Source: Chloroflexota bacterium (lineage in GTDB: Bacteria; Chloroflexota; Anaerolineae; Anaerolineales; UBA4823). From it: DNA of 37,606 nucleotides. Position numbers and translations under genes: made by a program. This document shows positions 1 to 7,695 of this stretch, one piece after another. Position 1 is the stretch's first letter. Each line of letters starts with the position of its first letter. Under the pieces are notes generated by a model. That model was given only the letters and a program-made list of their open reading frames with translations, searched no databases and was not told the origin of the DNA. The DNA lies in contig DAOVCZ010000001.1 of the NCBI GenBank assembly GCA_030669775.1, positions 1-37,606 of the forward strand. Direction: 5' to 3'.

Positions 1-1140
1 GGGGAGATCATCTGGATGGATTAACTGGACATGTTCGATCCGGTGCCGTAATTTGCGAGGTTCTCTGTTTCTATCTAAGATGATTGAGTGTTGACGTTCG
101 TATTCCCTGAGCTGTGAAAACGCCTGCAGGACTTCATGAATAGCAGAATCTCCAATTGCATGCACAGCCAGGCTTAATCCATTTTTAACAGCTAGGCGAC
201 CCTGTTCGAATAAGTTTTCAGCATCCAACATGAGCAGCCCACGATTCTCTGGTTGGCCCTCGTAAGGCTGGAGCATAGCTGCGGTGCGGGGACCTAGGGC
301 ACCATCCGCAAAGGCTTTGATTGAGCCAATTCGCAGCACATCATCCCCAAAACCAGTTTGTAATCCAAGATCAATTGCATAAGAGAGCGACTCAATCGGA
401 ATGCTTTTAGTTACACGTAATTTCAATCTTCCAGCAGCATGGAGCTGTTGGAGAGCGATGAAGCAGGTTCGTCGATCAAAATCGTGCACCCCGGTAAGTC
501 CCATTTCCCAAAGCTTGGTCTGGGCGTAGTTGATGGCTTTCGCCACTTGTTCAGGTGAGGACTCAGGGATGATGTCCGAAACTAAAGACATAGCAGTTTC
601 GAACAAGATACCGGTTGGTGAACCGTCTGTGTAGCGTTGAATGCGACCCCCAGGAGGGTCTGGAGTTTGCGCTGATACCCCCGCCTGGCGGAGAGCTGCT
701 GAGTTAACCCAGGCTGCATGCAAGGATTTTACGGTCAGATAGATAGGGTGCTGAGTTGTGATTTTGTCTAAATGCCCAGTATTGCCAAAGTCATCTGGCC
801 ATTGATTTTGATTCCAACCATGACCCAGGATCCACTCACCGGATGGAGTAGTTTCTACTCGCGCAGCCACGTTATTAAGGCACTCCTCCCGGGTACTTGT
901 TTCACAATCCACACGCTGTAAGCTCAGAGAGTACTGTTGTAGATGGATATGCGCGTCAGTCAAACCGGGGATAACAGTTCGTCCTCCCAGATCAACGCGT
1001 TTGATAGAGCTATTATATTGAGAGAGGATGGAGCGTTGGTCACCAATAGCCTGGATGTGCCCGTGGTCGATTACAATCGCTGAGGCTGAGGGGAGCACGG
1101 TATCCAATGTGTTTATCCGGGCGTTGTATAAGATACGCAT
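1..1140 (-). CDS. Amidohydrolase family 3 (YtcJ-like), C-terminus cut by window edge
   Basis: The frame is open from ATG at 1140 to the window edge, giving 380 codons of a family usually about 530 residues long. I translated it by hand. Metal-dependent hydrolase signatures occur in order: DAHIH near residue 63 (HxH metal pair), a GHGWNQ segment, KAFADGALG (the lysine segment typical of YtcJ proteins), HAIGD, and RIEH close to the edge. Family members hydrolyse amide or similar bonds in small molecules; the substrate cannot be told from sequence. No signal peptide is visible, so it is probably cytoplasmic. An AAGAGG ribosome-binding sequence lies about 10 bases before the ATG. It follows parB by 88 bases on the same strand and may be read from that transcript. 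The family call is firm; the substrate is unknown. Confidence 0.88.
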   Translation of the reverse strand, partial: MRILYNARINTLDTVLPSASAIVIDHGHIQAIGDQRSILSQYNSSIKRVDLGGRTVIPGLTDAHIHLQQYSLSLQRVDCETSTREECLNNVAARVETTPSGEWILGHGWNQNQWPDDFGNTGHLDKITTQHPIYLTVKSLHAAWVNSAALRQAGVSAQTPDPPGGRIQRYTDGSPTGILFETAMSLVSDIIPESSPEQVAKAINYAQTKLWEMGLTGVHDFDRRTCFIALQQLHAAGRLKLRVTKSIPIESLSYAIDLGLQTGFGDDVLRIGSIKAFADGALGPRTAAMLQPYEGQPENRGLLMLDAENLFEQGRLAVKNGLSLAVHAIGDSAIHEVLQAFSQLREYERQHSIILDRNREPRKLRHRIEHVQLIHPDDLP

Positions 1141-1228
1141 GCAGGTTATGCCTCTTTTAGAAAATGAATTCCGATAGAGATTTAAAAATTATCATAAATT
1201 GTTGGGTATCAAAAATGGAGAATTATGC

Positions 1229-2080
1229 CTAATCCCTCATAATCAGATCTAATATTGTATTGAGCTCTTCCGCTGAGTAATAATGGATTGTTAGCGTCCC
1301 ACCCTTACTTCTCTGATTGAGGGTTACCCGTGTACCCAGATGTTGTCTGAGCTGCTCTTCTAGTGCTTTAATTTCTGGATCAGGCGGCGGCGATTGTCTT
1401 TGAGGTTTTTCTCCACCTAACTTACGAACCAATTCCTCAGTTTGGCGAACATTCATGTCATATTTGAGGATAGATTTAAGCGCCGCACTTTGCGCTTCTG
1501 GTGTTGGAAGTGCCAGAAGGGCGCGTGCATGTCCTTCAGTGATATTTCCTTCAGCAAGCGATTCCTTAACATCATCTGGCAGCTTTAGCAGACGTAGTGT
1601 GTTTGTGATGGTGACGCGATTCTTCCCTACCCGAGCGGCGATCAGTTCGTGAGATAGATTAAAATCCTCGGTCAACTGGCGATAGGCTTCGGCAGTCTCC
1701 AGTGGACCTAAATCAGCACGTTGGACATTTTCAACCAGTGCCAGTTCTACCAATTCCTGATCAGAGGCTTCCCGGATTATGACCGGGACTTCCTCTAGCT
1801 CAATTAATTGAGCTGCCAAGAGTCGTCTTTCACCCACAATCAAGGTGTACTGTCCCGCAGCTTCACCCTGGGTGACAATCAGGGGTTGAATGACACCATG
1901 CTCGCGGATGGATATCGCCAGCTCATCGAGCTCATCAGAGTCAAAATTGATACGTGGTTGTCTTGGGTTTGGAATGATGTTGGCAGTTGGAATATGCGTG
2001 ATTCCACTCTCAGGGAGTTGACTTTCTGCTGTTGGGAGGAGCGCATCTAAGCCTTTACCGAGTCCAGATTTTTTTGTCAT
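1229..2080 (-). CDS. parB: Chromosome partitioning protein ParB (Spo0J/Noc family)
   Basis: The protein has 283 residues, normal for chromosomal ParB. The N-terminus (KKSGLGKGLDALLP) is typical of the family. A ParB/Srx-type nucleotide-binding domain spans about residues 25-120 and contains GERRLLAAQ, the arginine-rich CTP-binding box. A helix-turn-helix domain for parS binding covers about 130-200 (AARVGKNRVTITNTLRLLKLP), followed by a C-terminal dimerisation segment rich in charged residues. It loads on parS sites, spreads as a CTP-dependent clamp and stimulates ParA for origin segregation. It starts 31 bases after the parA stop, so the two are an operon. I recognised no 16-bp parS palindrome in the window. 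Confidence 0.96.
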   Translation of the reverse strand: MTKKSGLGKGLDALLPTAESQLPESGITHIPTANIIPNPRQPRINFDSDELDELAISIREHGVIQPLIVTQGEAAGQYTLIVGERRLLAAQLIELEEVPVIIREASDQELVELALVENVQRADLGPLETAEAYRQLTEDFNLSHELIAARVGKNRVTITNTLRLLKLPDDVKESLAEGNITEGHARALLALPTPEAQSAALKSILKYDMNVRQTEELVRKLGGEKPQRQSPPPDPEIKALEEQLRQHLGTRVTLNQRSKGGTLTIHYYSAEELNTILDLIMRD

Positions 2081-2111
2081 AGGATCTAATTAGAAAATAT
2101 GTAGTTGTTGA

Positions 2112-2903
2112 TTATTTTTCCAAGGCTGGTATCTTGATGCCATCGCCGATGAGTATCTCTCGGGCCAGGGCAGCATAGGCTTCTGCTCCGTTGGAGTTCG
2201 GCGCGTAGACCGAGATTGGTTGACCATAGGAGGGTGCTTCAGCCAGGCGGACGTTGCGTGGGATGACGACCTCGAATACAAGATCAGCGAAATGCTGGCG
2301 AACTTCATGGACCACATCGTTTGAAAGGTTGGTGCGACCATCAAACATGGTCAGGAGAACGCCTCGCACTGATAATTTCGAAAAAACGGCATTCTTGATC
2401 CGCTCCAAAGTCTGGTTCAGCTGACTGAGGCCTTCCAAGGGCAGGTACTCACACTGAACTGGGATAATCACTCCATCTTGAGCTGCGATGATCCCATTAA
2501 GAGTGAGCAAACCAAGTGAAGGAGGACAGTCAATCAGGATGTAGTCATAACGGTCGCGCAACGACTGCAAGGCATCGTTTAGAAAATTCTCGCGAGCTAA
2601 TTCTCCAACCAGCTCAACCTCTGCTCCGACGAGAGCTGGAGATGAAGGTAACAGAGAAATCTTCAAACGCGGGTTGTGAAGAACGTGATTGGCAGCAGAG
2701 GAATTCCCAATCAGGGACTCATAAGTTCCGCCTCGTACGGTTTGTTTATCAACTCCTAAACAAGAGGTGGCATTGGCCTGTGGATCAAGATCTACCAGCA
2801 GAACACGCTGACCATAATAAGCCAGGTATGCTCCCAGATTAATGACGGTAGTGGTTTTTCCCACGCCACCTTTTTGGTTGACCAAGGTGTAAGTTCGCCC
2901 CAT
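2112..2903 (-). CDS. parA: Chromosome partitioning ATPase ParA (Soj)
   Basis: The protein has 263 residues from the start MGRTYTLVNQ at 2903. A longer open frame reaches 3071, but that extension lies inside the upstream kinase gene and looks nothing like ParA. The deviant Walker A motif KGGVGKTT (about residues 11-18) with its signature lysine, switch I (DLDPQANAT) and Walker B (YILIDCPPSLG) are all present. ParA binds nucleoid DNA as an ATP dimer and forms the gradient along which ParB-parS complexes move. The start codon lies one base after the stop of the PfkB-type gene, so translational coupling is likely. parB follows 31 bases downstream. Confidence 0.97.
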   Translation of the reverse strand: MGRTYTLVNQKGGVGKTTTVINLGAYLAYYGQRVLLVDLDPQANATSCLGVDKQTVRGGTYESLIGNSSAANHVLHNPRLKISLLPSSPALVGAEVELVGELARENFLNDALQSLRDRYDYILIDCPPSLGLLTLNGIIAAQDGVIIPVQCEYLPLEGLSQLNQTLERIKNAVFSKLSVRGVLLTMFDGRTNLSNDVVHEVRQHFADLVFEVVIPRNVRLAEAPSYGQPISVYAPNSNGAEAYAALAREILIGDGIKIPALEK

Positions 2904-2904
2904 A

Positions 2905-3753
2905 TTACAGAACCTCGACCATGCAATCCTGGATTTCTTCTTGGGTGGGGATGCCCTGCAAACCTGAACGGGTGACTGAAATCGCGGCCAATTGGGTGGC
3001 AAAGCGTGCGGCTTCCCAGGGGTCACGTGTGGTGTACAAACGGAAAAAGAAAGCAGCCGCGAAGATATCACCGGCTCCTGTAGTGTCGAGTTCTATCACT
3101 GAAGGTGGTCTAAACCTGCGCACATCCCCACTCCAGAACAAACGTACACCATTGGATTGCTCAGTAACCGCCAACACCCGGCAGGCAGTTGCCATCTCTT
3201 CAATCCGTGCCTCGTCGTAACCTAAATCCTCCACGCTGATCACAGCTGCCCCAACATTGCTGAGCACAAATGCTGCTTCTGGCCACTCAGTCGGTACCAC
3301 ACGTCCTTTTTCGTCCCAGGTACGAAGCCAACCTTGAGGCGTGGTCCCGATCAATGAATTTGATAAATGACGGACCAGGGTCGGTTCCACTTCTTGGGCG
3401 ACAGGCCCCAAATGAACAATCGGCGCGGTAAGCCACAGCTCAGGGATCAGATTCAGATCAATCGTGTTGGCAACGTGAAATATGGTTTGAAGACGACCCT
3501 CTGGGGTGATTATGTTTTCGAAAGTTGTGCTGTGTTCTGATGGTAAATTGACAATGGGGATCCCGCTCAAAGGACCAAGAGACAAATCAGCACCCGATGA
3601 AGTGACAATACCTACTCGTAAACCAACGGCATGAGCCATTAGGCTGGAAAAGGTCGCTGTTCCACCGATACGCGGACCATCCGGTGTCTTATCGCGGGTA
3701 ATATGCCCGATCATTAAATAATCTATGGGTTCAATTGACATCTGGCGATACAT
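2905..3753 (-). CDS. PfkB-family carbohydrate kinase (ribokinase-like)
   Basis: The protein has 282 residues. The C-terminal signature DTTGAGDIFAAAFF (about 223-236) contains the catalytic aspartate D229 and the anion hole of the ribokinase superfamily. The N-terminal GGTATFSS (about 30-37) replaces the usual substrate-binding GGNxxN block, so the substrate may not be a standard sugar. Family members phosphorylate sugars or nucleosides with ATP. A second in-frame ATG lies 12 bases downstream. I keep the first because a TATAAT box ends 6 bases before it, matching the leaderless layout seen elsewhere here. It sits between jag and parA, where many genomes carry mnmE/mnmG/rsmG, and is coupled to parA by a one-base gap. 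Substrate unknown. Confidence 0.88.
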   Translation of the reverse strand: MYRQMSIEPIDYLMIGHITRDKTPDGPRIGGTATFSSLMAHAVGLRVGIVTSSGADLSLGPLSGIPIVNLPSEHSTTFENIITPEGRLQTIFHVANTIDLNLIPELWLTAPIVHLGPVAQEVEPTLVRHLSNSLIGTTPQGWLRTWDEKGRVVPTEWPEAAFVLSNVGAAVISVEDLGYDEARIEEMATACRVLAVTEQSNGVRLFWSGDVRRFRPPSVIELDTTGAGDIFAAAFFFRLYTTRDPWEAARFATQLAAISVTRSGLQGIPTQEEIQDCMVEVL

Positions 3754-3759
3754 GCTTGA

Positions 3760-3765
3760 ATTATA
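3760..3765 (-). promoter_or_regulatory. -10 box (TATAAT) of the pfkB-type kinase gene, probably leaderless
   Basis: On the minus strand a perfect TATAAT is followed by six bases and then the ATG at 3753. The expected transcription start would coincide with the start codon. No good -35 hexamer is visible 16-18 bases upstream. This supports the first ATG of the kinase and gives parAB a promoter independent of the yidC-jag transcript. Confidence 0.5.
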
Positions 3766-3845
3766 CCTGAAGAAGAATTAAAGGATGCATGCGGGTAAAT
3801 CACGCATGCACCGGGAATTTATTTTCTTTGAATTTTGAGGATGAA

Positions 3846-4625
3846 TTATTGAGGGATAATTGTCACCTTACGACGGGGATCTTCTCCAATACTTTCGGTG
3901 GTTACATCTTGATTTTCCCTTAACTCGATGTGAACGATCCTGCGCTCATTTGCGGGCATTGGTTCCAGGACTTGGCGCCGCCCAGTGCTAACTGCCTGGT
4001 CAGCCATGCGGCGGGCCAGCTGTCGCAATTGGTTCTCTCGCCTGGTCCGGTAACCCTCCACATCAACGATTAATAAGATGGACCTGCCGATCTCTTTGTT
4101 GATGATCAAACTGGAAATGTACTGCAGGGCATTCAGGGTCTCCGCCTGGCGACCGATCAAGTAGCTCAGGTCATCTCCATGAACGTTTACCCGCACAGGG
4201 ACTCGACTACGGGCATCTGATGCAGGGAGATATTCAGATGTCACCGTGGCGCGTACTTTCATCTTCTCCAGCAGCTCGCTGACAACATCCCGGGCGATAT
4301 CGAGCACGTAATCATCCCCCAGAAAAGGTGGTTCTTCATCAAGATCCTGTTTATCTTCCTCAATCATTGGTTCGGGAACCAGGGTTTCCTGTGTTTTTGT
4401 TGATTCAGCTTCTGGGATTGCTACCTCTGATTCATCATGTGCGGATTTAATCGTCAAACGGACGCGCGCCTGGCGATTGCCTAAGCCGAAAAAACCTTTT
4501 CCGCCTTCATCGAGGATCTCAATATCTACAGATTCGCGAGCTAAACCAAGATCGTTCAGTCCTTTTTCGATGGCTTCTTCTACTGTCGGTGCAATAATCT
4601 CTAAATTCGTACGTTTGTCATTCAT
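3846..4625 (-). CDS. jag: Jag/KhpB-family RNA-binding protein (SpoIIIJ-associated)
   Basis: The protein has 259 residues from MNDKRTNLEI at 4625. The frame extends to 4745, but that part overlaps yidC and is not Jag-like. Domains in order are: Jag-N (about 5-60, ending in the characteristic GGKGFFGLG), an acidic linker rich in E and D (about 65-110), a KH domain (about 120-195, with the LIGRQAETLNALQYI loop, a GxxG variant) and an R3H domain (about 200-259, RRENQLRQLARRMADQA). These are single-stranded nucleic-acid binders linked in Firmicutes to cell elongation and division with KhpA. It starts 10 bases after the yidC stop, the usual yidC-jag pairing. Confidence 0.95.
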   Translation of the reverse strand: MNDKRTNLEIIAPTVEEAIEKGLNDLGLARESVDIEILDEGGKGFFGLGNRQARVRLTIKSAHDESEVAIPEAESTKTQETLVPEPMIEEDKQDLDEEPPFLGDDYVLDIARDVVSELLEKMKVRATVTSEYLPASDARSRVPVRVNVHGDDLSYLIGRQAETLNALQYISSLIINKEIGRSILLIVDVEGYRTRRENQLRQLARRMADQAVSTGRRQVLEPMPANERRIVHIELRENQDVTTESIGEDPRRKVTIIPQ

Positions 4626-4635
4626 ATTTGGTTTT

Positions 4636-5436
4636 TCATTTTGAAGTCTTAGATCCAGAAGAAAATCTTTCAGGCAAGAGGTTTCTCCAATCAAGCTTGC
4701 CCATAATTCCGTATTGGAGTATACCAACCAGGTTGCTGGTGACAAAATAAAGCGCCAGACCAGAAGGGAAACTGTAAGCCAGATAACCCATGAAGAGCGG
4801 CATATAGAGGTTCATCATTCGGCCCATATTCGCCCCCTGATCACCCGTTGTGGATGGTGGTGTCATCAACCTGGATTGCAGGAATGTGGTTGCCATGACC
4901 AGGACGGCTAAAATCGGGATGGTGAAGCCTGCAATTGCAATGCCATAATCTTTTTCTGGCAGGCTCAAGTCCAACCATAAGAAATAATTGTTGAGCGGGA
5001 TCAGCGCCGCTGCATTATAAAAGGGATAAATGTGCCGGGTGAGTTCAAGCAGCTGGATTGGGGTCACGGCCAAAGCTCGTATAATGGCTTGATAAAGGCC
5101 GATGATGACCGGAAACTGAATCACAGTCGGAAGACAAGAGCCAAATGGACTGACACCCATTTCCTTGTAAAGATCCATCTGCTCTTTTGCTAGTTTCTCT
5201 CGATCGCCTTTATGTTTCTTTTGAATATCCTGCCACTTCTTAGATTTCTGCATTTCCTGCATAGATTTAGTGCTCTTAATCTGCGAAGCGGTTAACGGGT
5301 AGGTGATCAATCGCACCAGGATCGTAAAAACAATGATCGCCAAGCCAAAATTTTGCGCCAGGCCGCTATAAATCCACATCAGTGAATTTATCATTGGGTT
5401 AAGAATTATAGTGCTCCAAATAGCTCCAATATCCAT
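4636..5436 (-). CDS. yidC: Membrane protein insertase YidC/SpoIIIJ/Oxa1
   Basis: The protein has 266 residues, the short form typical of organisms without the large periplasmic domain of proteobacterial YidC. A first membrane segment (about 20-45, SLMWIYSGLAQNFGLAIIVF) is followed by LVRLITYPLT, which carries the conserved groove arginine. Next come a charged cytoplasmic hairpin (about 55-95), the GSCLPTVIQFPVIIGLY segment, and further membrane helices to GLALYFVTSNLVGI. The ending is a short basic tail. It inserts and folds inner-membrane proteins with or without SecYEG. It lies between the propeller lipoprotein gene (35-base gap) and jag (10-base gap). Confidence 0.96.
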   Translation of the reverse strand: MDIGAIWSTIILNPMINSLMWIYSGLAQNFGLAIIVFTILVRLITYPLTASQIKSTKSMQEMQKSKKWQDIQKKHKGDREKLAKEQMDLYKEMGVSPFGSCLPTVIQFPVIIGLYQAIIRALAVTPIQLLELTRHIYPFYNAAALIPLNNYFLWLDLSLPEKDYGIAIAGFTIPILAVLVMATTFLQSRLMTPPSTTGDQGANMGRMMNLYMPLFMGYLAYSFPSGLALYFVTSNLVGILQYGIMGKLDWRNLLPERFSSGSKTSK

Positions 5437-5471
5437 AAGCTAAACCTTCTCAATCTCCAAAAGGCATATTA

Positions 5472-6560
5472 TTATTCTGCGGGGATGAACGACCACTGTC
5501 TCACTCCGTCTTGATTTACCGCGACTAAGAGTTCGTCGATTTGAATGGGCGTCACCAGAATTAGATCATTTGCCGCTTTTGGAGAGGTATATATTTTTCC
5601 TCCAATGGTTTGAGACCATTGAATCCTTCCTGCGGTGTCGAGTTTGAATAGGATGCCAGCTTCTGTGGTGATGTAGATACTATCCTCGATCACCAGTGGA
5701 GATCCAACAATTTCTCCATCTAATTGTTCAGGTGGCAGCTGCCATATCTGGGAGCCATTATCCGCATCAACGGCATAAAAATATCCATCCAAATCACCGA
5801 AGTACGCCACACCATTGGATAAGGTAGGCCCAGACCAAATCCAACCGTCATCTGCGGTGGAAAATTCCCAGATTATCGATCCATCCTCCGCTTTTAGTGC
5901 GAACAACTTTCCACCGAATGTCCCCACATATAGTACACCATCCTTATTGTAGGCGGGTGTCCCAACAATAGCGCCACCCAGCTTTGGTGAACGCCATTTT
6001 TGTGTTCCATTTTGGGGATCGATGGCGTACACAGTATGGTCCATAGTCGGGAGGAAAAGGCATTTACAGTTATCATCTATGATTGGCTGGGCCCAGGATT
6101 CTCCTTCTGATGAAAAGGTCCACTGAAGACGACCATTCAAATCTAACGAGTAGAGGTTTTCATCCGCTGCGGGAGCGAATATATTCTCTTCCTGGATCAG
6201 AGAGCTGGCGATATAACGATTTTCAGCATCCGAAAAAACCCAATTCTGGGTCCCGGTCTCCGCGTTAAGGCTATATAAGGCATAATCGTATCCACCCACG
6301 ATAAGCTGCCCGTCTTGGCTCAAAGAGGGATCGGCATAGAAGGTGATCTTGTTGTCTGGTTCTGCGGGATAGCGCCAACGTTCAGAGCCATTGATCAAAT
6401 CAACAGCATACACCTGTGTGTTATAGGCGACGTATGCGTATTGATCATCAACAGTGAGGCCTGGCCAGCTGGTCGCCGTGGTCACGCCACCTGCGCATGC
6501 GCTGAGTGTCACTGCGATGCCTATGAAAACGAGGATGAATAAGTAGTGTTTGTGTTTCAT
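5472..6560 (-). CDS. PQQ-like beta-propeller lipoprotein (BamB-like fold)
   Basis: The protein has 362 residues from the ATG at 6560; an in-frame TTG 21 bases upstream is possible but less likely. The N-terminus is a lipoprotein signal: MKHKHY, a hydrophobic core, then a lipobox ending LSAC at about residue 22. The mature part consists of repeated propeller blades carrying the PQQ-repeat pattern (for example YAVDLINGSERW, YSLNAETGTQNW, YAIDPQNGTQKW, FALKAEDGSIIWEF, YAVDADNGSQIW). I count about seven. It should be anchored on the outer face of the membrane. Such folds scaffold protein complexes (BamB) or bind PQQ; no PQQ enzyme residues are obvious. Its place between yidD and yidC suggests a role in membrane protein biogenesis, which is inference. 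Confidence 0.87.
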   Translation of the reverse strand: MKHKHYLFILVFIGIAVTLSACAGGVTTATSWPGLTVDDQYAYVAYNTQVYAVDLINGSERWRYPAEPDNKITFYADPSLSQDGQLIVGGYDYALYSLNAETGTQNWVFSDAENRYIASSLIQEENIFAPAADENLYSLDLNGRLQWTFSSEGESWAQPIIDDNCKCLFLPTMDHTVYAIDPQNGTQKWRSPKLGGAIVGTPAYNKDGVLYVGTFGGKLFALKAEDGSIIWEFSTADDGWIWSGPTLSNGVAYFGDLDGYFYAVDADNGSQIWQLPPEQLDGEIVGSPLVIEDSIYITTEAGILFKLDTAGRIQWSQTIGGKIYTSPKAANDLILVTPIQIDELLVAVNQDGVRQWSFIPAE

Positions 6561-6596
6561 TCTTTGTTGTTTATTGTCCAATAGATAAATTGCGAA

Positions 6597-6896
6597 TCAT
6601 GGGATTGGATCGTACCCGCCTGGATTGAATGGATTACAGCGGAGGACACGCCAGATAGCCAGTAAACTGCCTTTAATCGCCCCGTGCTTATATATTGCCT
6701 GGTATCCATAGTGTGAGCAGGAAGGGTAAAAACGGCAGGAGTTTGCGGGTAAACCACGCGAAAGGGTTTTCTGGTATGTGCGGATTAACGTTAATAGAAT
6801 CAGGCGTGGAATGTACATCAGCCCTAACGGCAAATCGCGCAATCTTGCTTCATTAGGGTAATCGTGATCGTGATCGAAATGAAGTTCACTCGTCAT
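6597..6896 (-). CDS. yidD: Membrane protein insertion efficiency factor YidD
   Basis: The protein has 99 residues. The YidD core is intact: LILLTLIRTYQKTLSR, then NSCRFYPSCSHYGYQAI with the conserved cysteines, then KGSLLAIWRVLRCNPFNPGGYDPIP. The 25-residue histidine- and aspartate-rich N-terminus (HFDHDHDYPNEA) is extra to the family core. YidD is a membrane-associated factor that helps YidC-dependent insertion. It overlaps the rnpA end by 4 bases (ATGA), so translation is coupled. The order rpmH-rnpA-yidD is the standard one. Confidence 0.95.
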   Translation of the reverse strand: MTSELHFDHDHDYPNEARLRDLPLGLMYIPRLILLTLIRTYQKTLSRGLPANSCRFYPSCSHYGYQAIYKHGAIKGSLLAIWRVLRCNPFNPGGYDPIP

Positions 6897-7237
6897 GGGG
6901 TATTTTCCAATAAGTTCGCCCGGGAAAGCAATGTCTTGATAGCAGCTTCGATTTCAGGATATGCCGCTGTAGTTATAGGTTTTCGAGCCAGGAGTACGAT
7001 ATCCCATCCGGAGGTAATGCTTGGGATTAGAGGACGCAATGTCTCCCTTAAGATACGCTTTGCCCTGTTGCGCTGGACAGCTTTCCCAATAGAACGTCCA
7101 GCCGCGACGGCGAATCGTGAATTATCCACCTCATTTGGAAGGGCAATCAACACGATAAACGGGTGGGCATAAGACTTTCCTAATCGCCGCACCCGCTCGA
7201 AATCTGTTGAACTTGTCAGGCGAAACCTGCGCTTCAA
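6893..7237 (-). CDS. rnpA: Ribonuclease P protein component
   Basis: The protein has 114 residues, normal for RnpA. It begins MKRRFRLTSSTDFERVRRLGKSY. The family's RNR motif lies within GRSIGKAVQRNRAKRILRE (about residues 48-66), which contacts the RNase P RNA. The protein assists the catalytic RNA in removing 5' leaders from tRNA precursors. It lies 27 bases after rpmH and overlaps yidD by four bases. The RNase P RNA gene itself is not in this window. Confidence 0.96.
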   Translation of the reverse strand: MKRRFRLTSSTDFERVRRLGKSYAHPFIVLIALPNEVDNSRFAVAAGRSIGKAVQRNRAKRILRETLRPLIPSITSGWDIVLLARKPITTAAYPEIEAAIKTLLSRANLLENTP

Positions 7238-7264
7238 CGAATTGCCTTCGAGCGATCCCTAACT

Positions 7265-7441
7265 TTAGCTTTTCCAATTTGTTTTCTTAACGTGGTTATT
7301 CTTCCTGACTGATAACCGGGAGCGCCCTTTGAGTCGCCGATTTTTTATGACTTTTCTTCCACCGGAAGTCGCCATTCGGGATCGAAAACCATGCACACGT
7401 AAGCGACGACGTATCTTGGGTTGATAGGTTCGTTTTGGCAT
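7265..7441 (-). CDS. rpmH: 50S ribosomal protein L34
   Basis: I translated this by hand: 58 codons from ATG at 7441 to TAA at 7265. The family signature is clear: MPKRTYQPKIRRRLRVHGF, then SRMATSGGRKV, then RRLKGRSRLSV. Bacterial L34 is usually about 44-50 residues; here a basic tail (about 12 residues, rich in K and N) follows the family end. An AGGAAAG ribosome-binding site lies seven to eight bases before the ATG. It is the first gene of the rpmH-rnpA-yidD-yidC cluster and is driven by the promoter at 7544-7572. Confidence 0.96.
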   Translation of the reverse strand: MPKRTYQPKIRRRLRVHGFRSRMATSGGRKVIKNRRLKGRSRLSVRKNNHVKKTNWKS

Positions 7442-7543
7442 CACACTTTCCTGTTTTGTTTGATAAACCCACCTTGCTGGAGGTTAGAGATTTTATTCTG
7501 AAACGTCCGGGAAGAGGGGCTATTAGTTTGCAGACGAAAAATG

Positions 7544-7572
7544 ATTATACACGATGCAGATGGTTTGGTCAA
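7544..7572 (-). promoter_or_regulatory. Sigma-70 promoter of the rpmH operon
   Basis: On the minus strand TTGACC (7567-7572) is followed by exactly 17 bases and a perfect TATAAT (7544-7549). Transcription should start near 7537, giving a leader of about 95 bases before rpmH. It is the best-formed consensus promoter in the left half of the window, as expected for a ribosomal protein operon. Confidence 0.8.
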
Positions 7573-7695
7573 ATTTGTTTTGTGCTCTCGGTCACAATTT
7601 ATCTCCATCTCTGGTTTGGAATATTGCGCTGAATTGAATGATGAGTGTCGTGGAAAATACAACTTGAAGTTTCTAGAAGAGTTTGGGGGTCTTTC

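Noticed and set aside
3020..3035. TCACGTG core as a possible parS site near parAB
   Set aside because: The flanks do not form the 16-bp palindrome typical of parS, and it is inside the kinase coding sequence.
2904..3071. N-terminal extension of parA
   Set aside because: It lies wholly within the kinase gene in another frame, and standard ParA begins a few residues before the Walker A motif.
7545..7553. TTATACACG resembling a DnaA box upstream of rpmH, where oriC often lies
   Set aside because: It is a single imperfect match and is explained by the TATAAT of the rpmH promoter on the other strand. No cluster of boxes and no dnaA gene is present.
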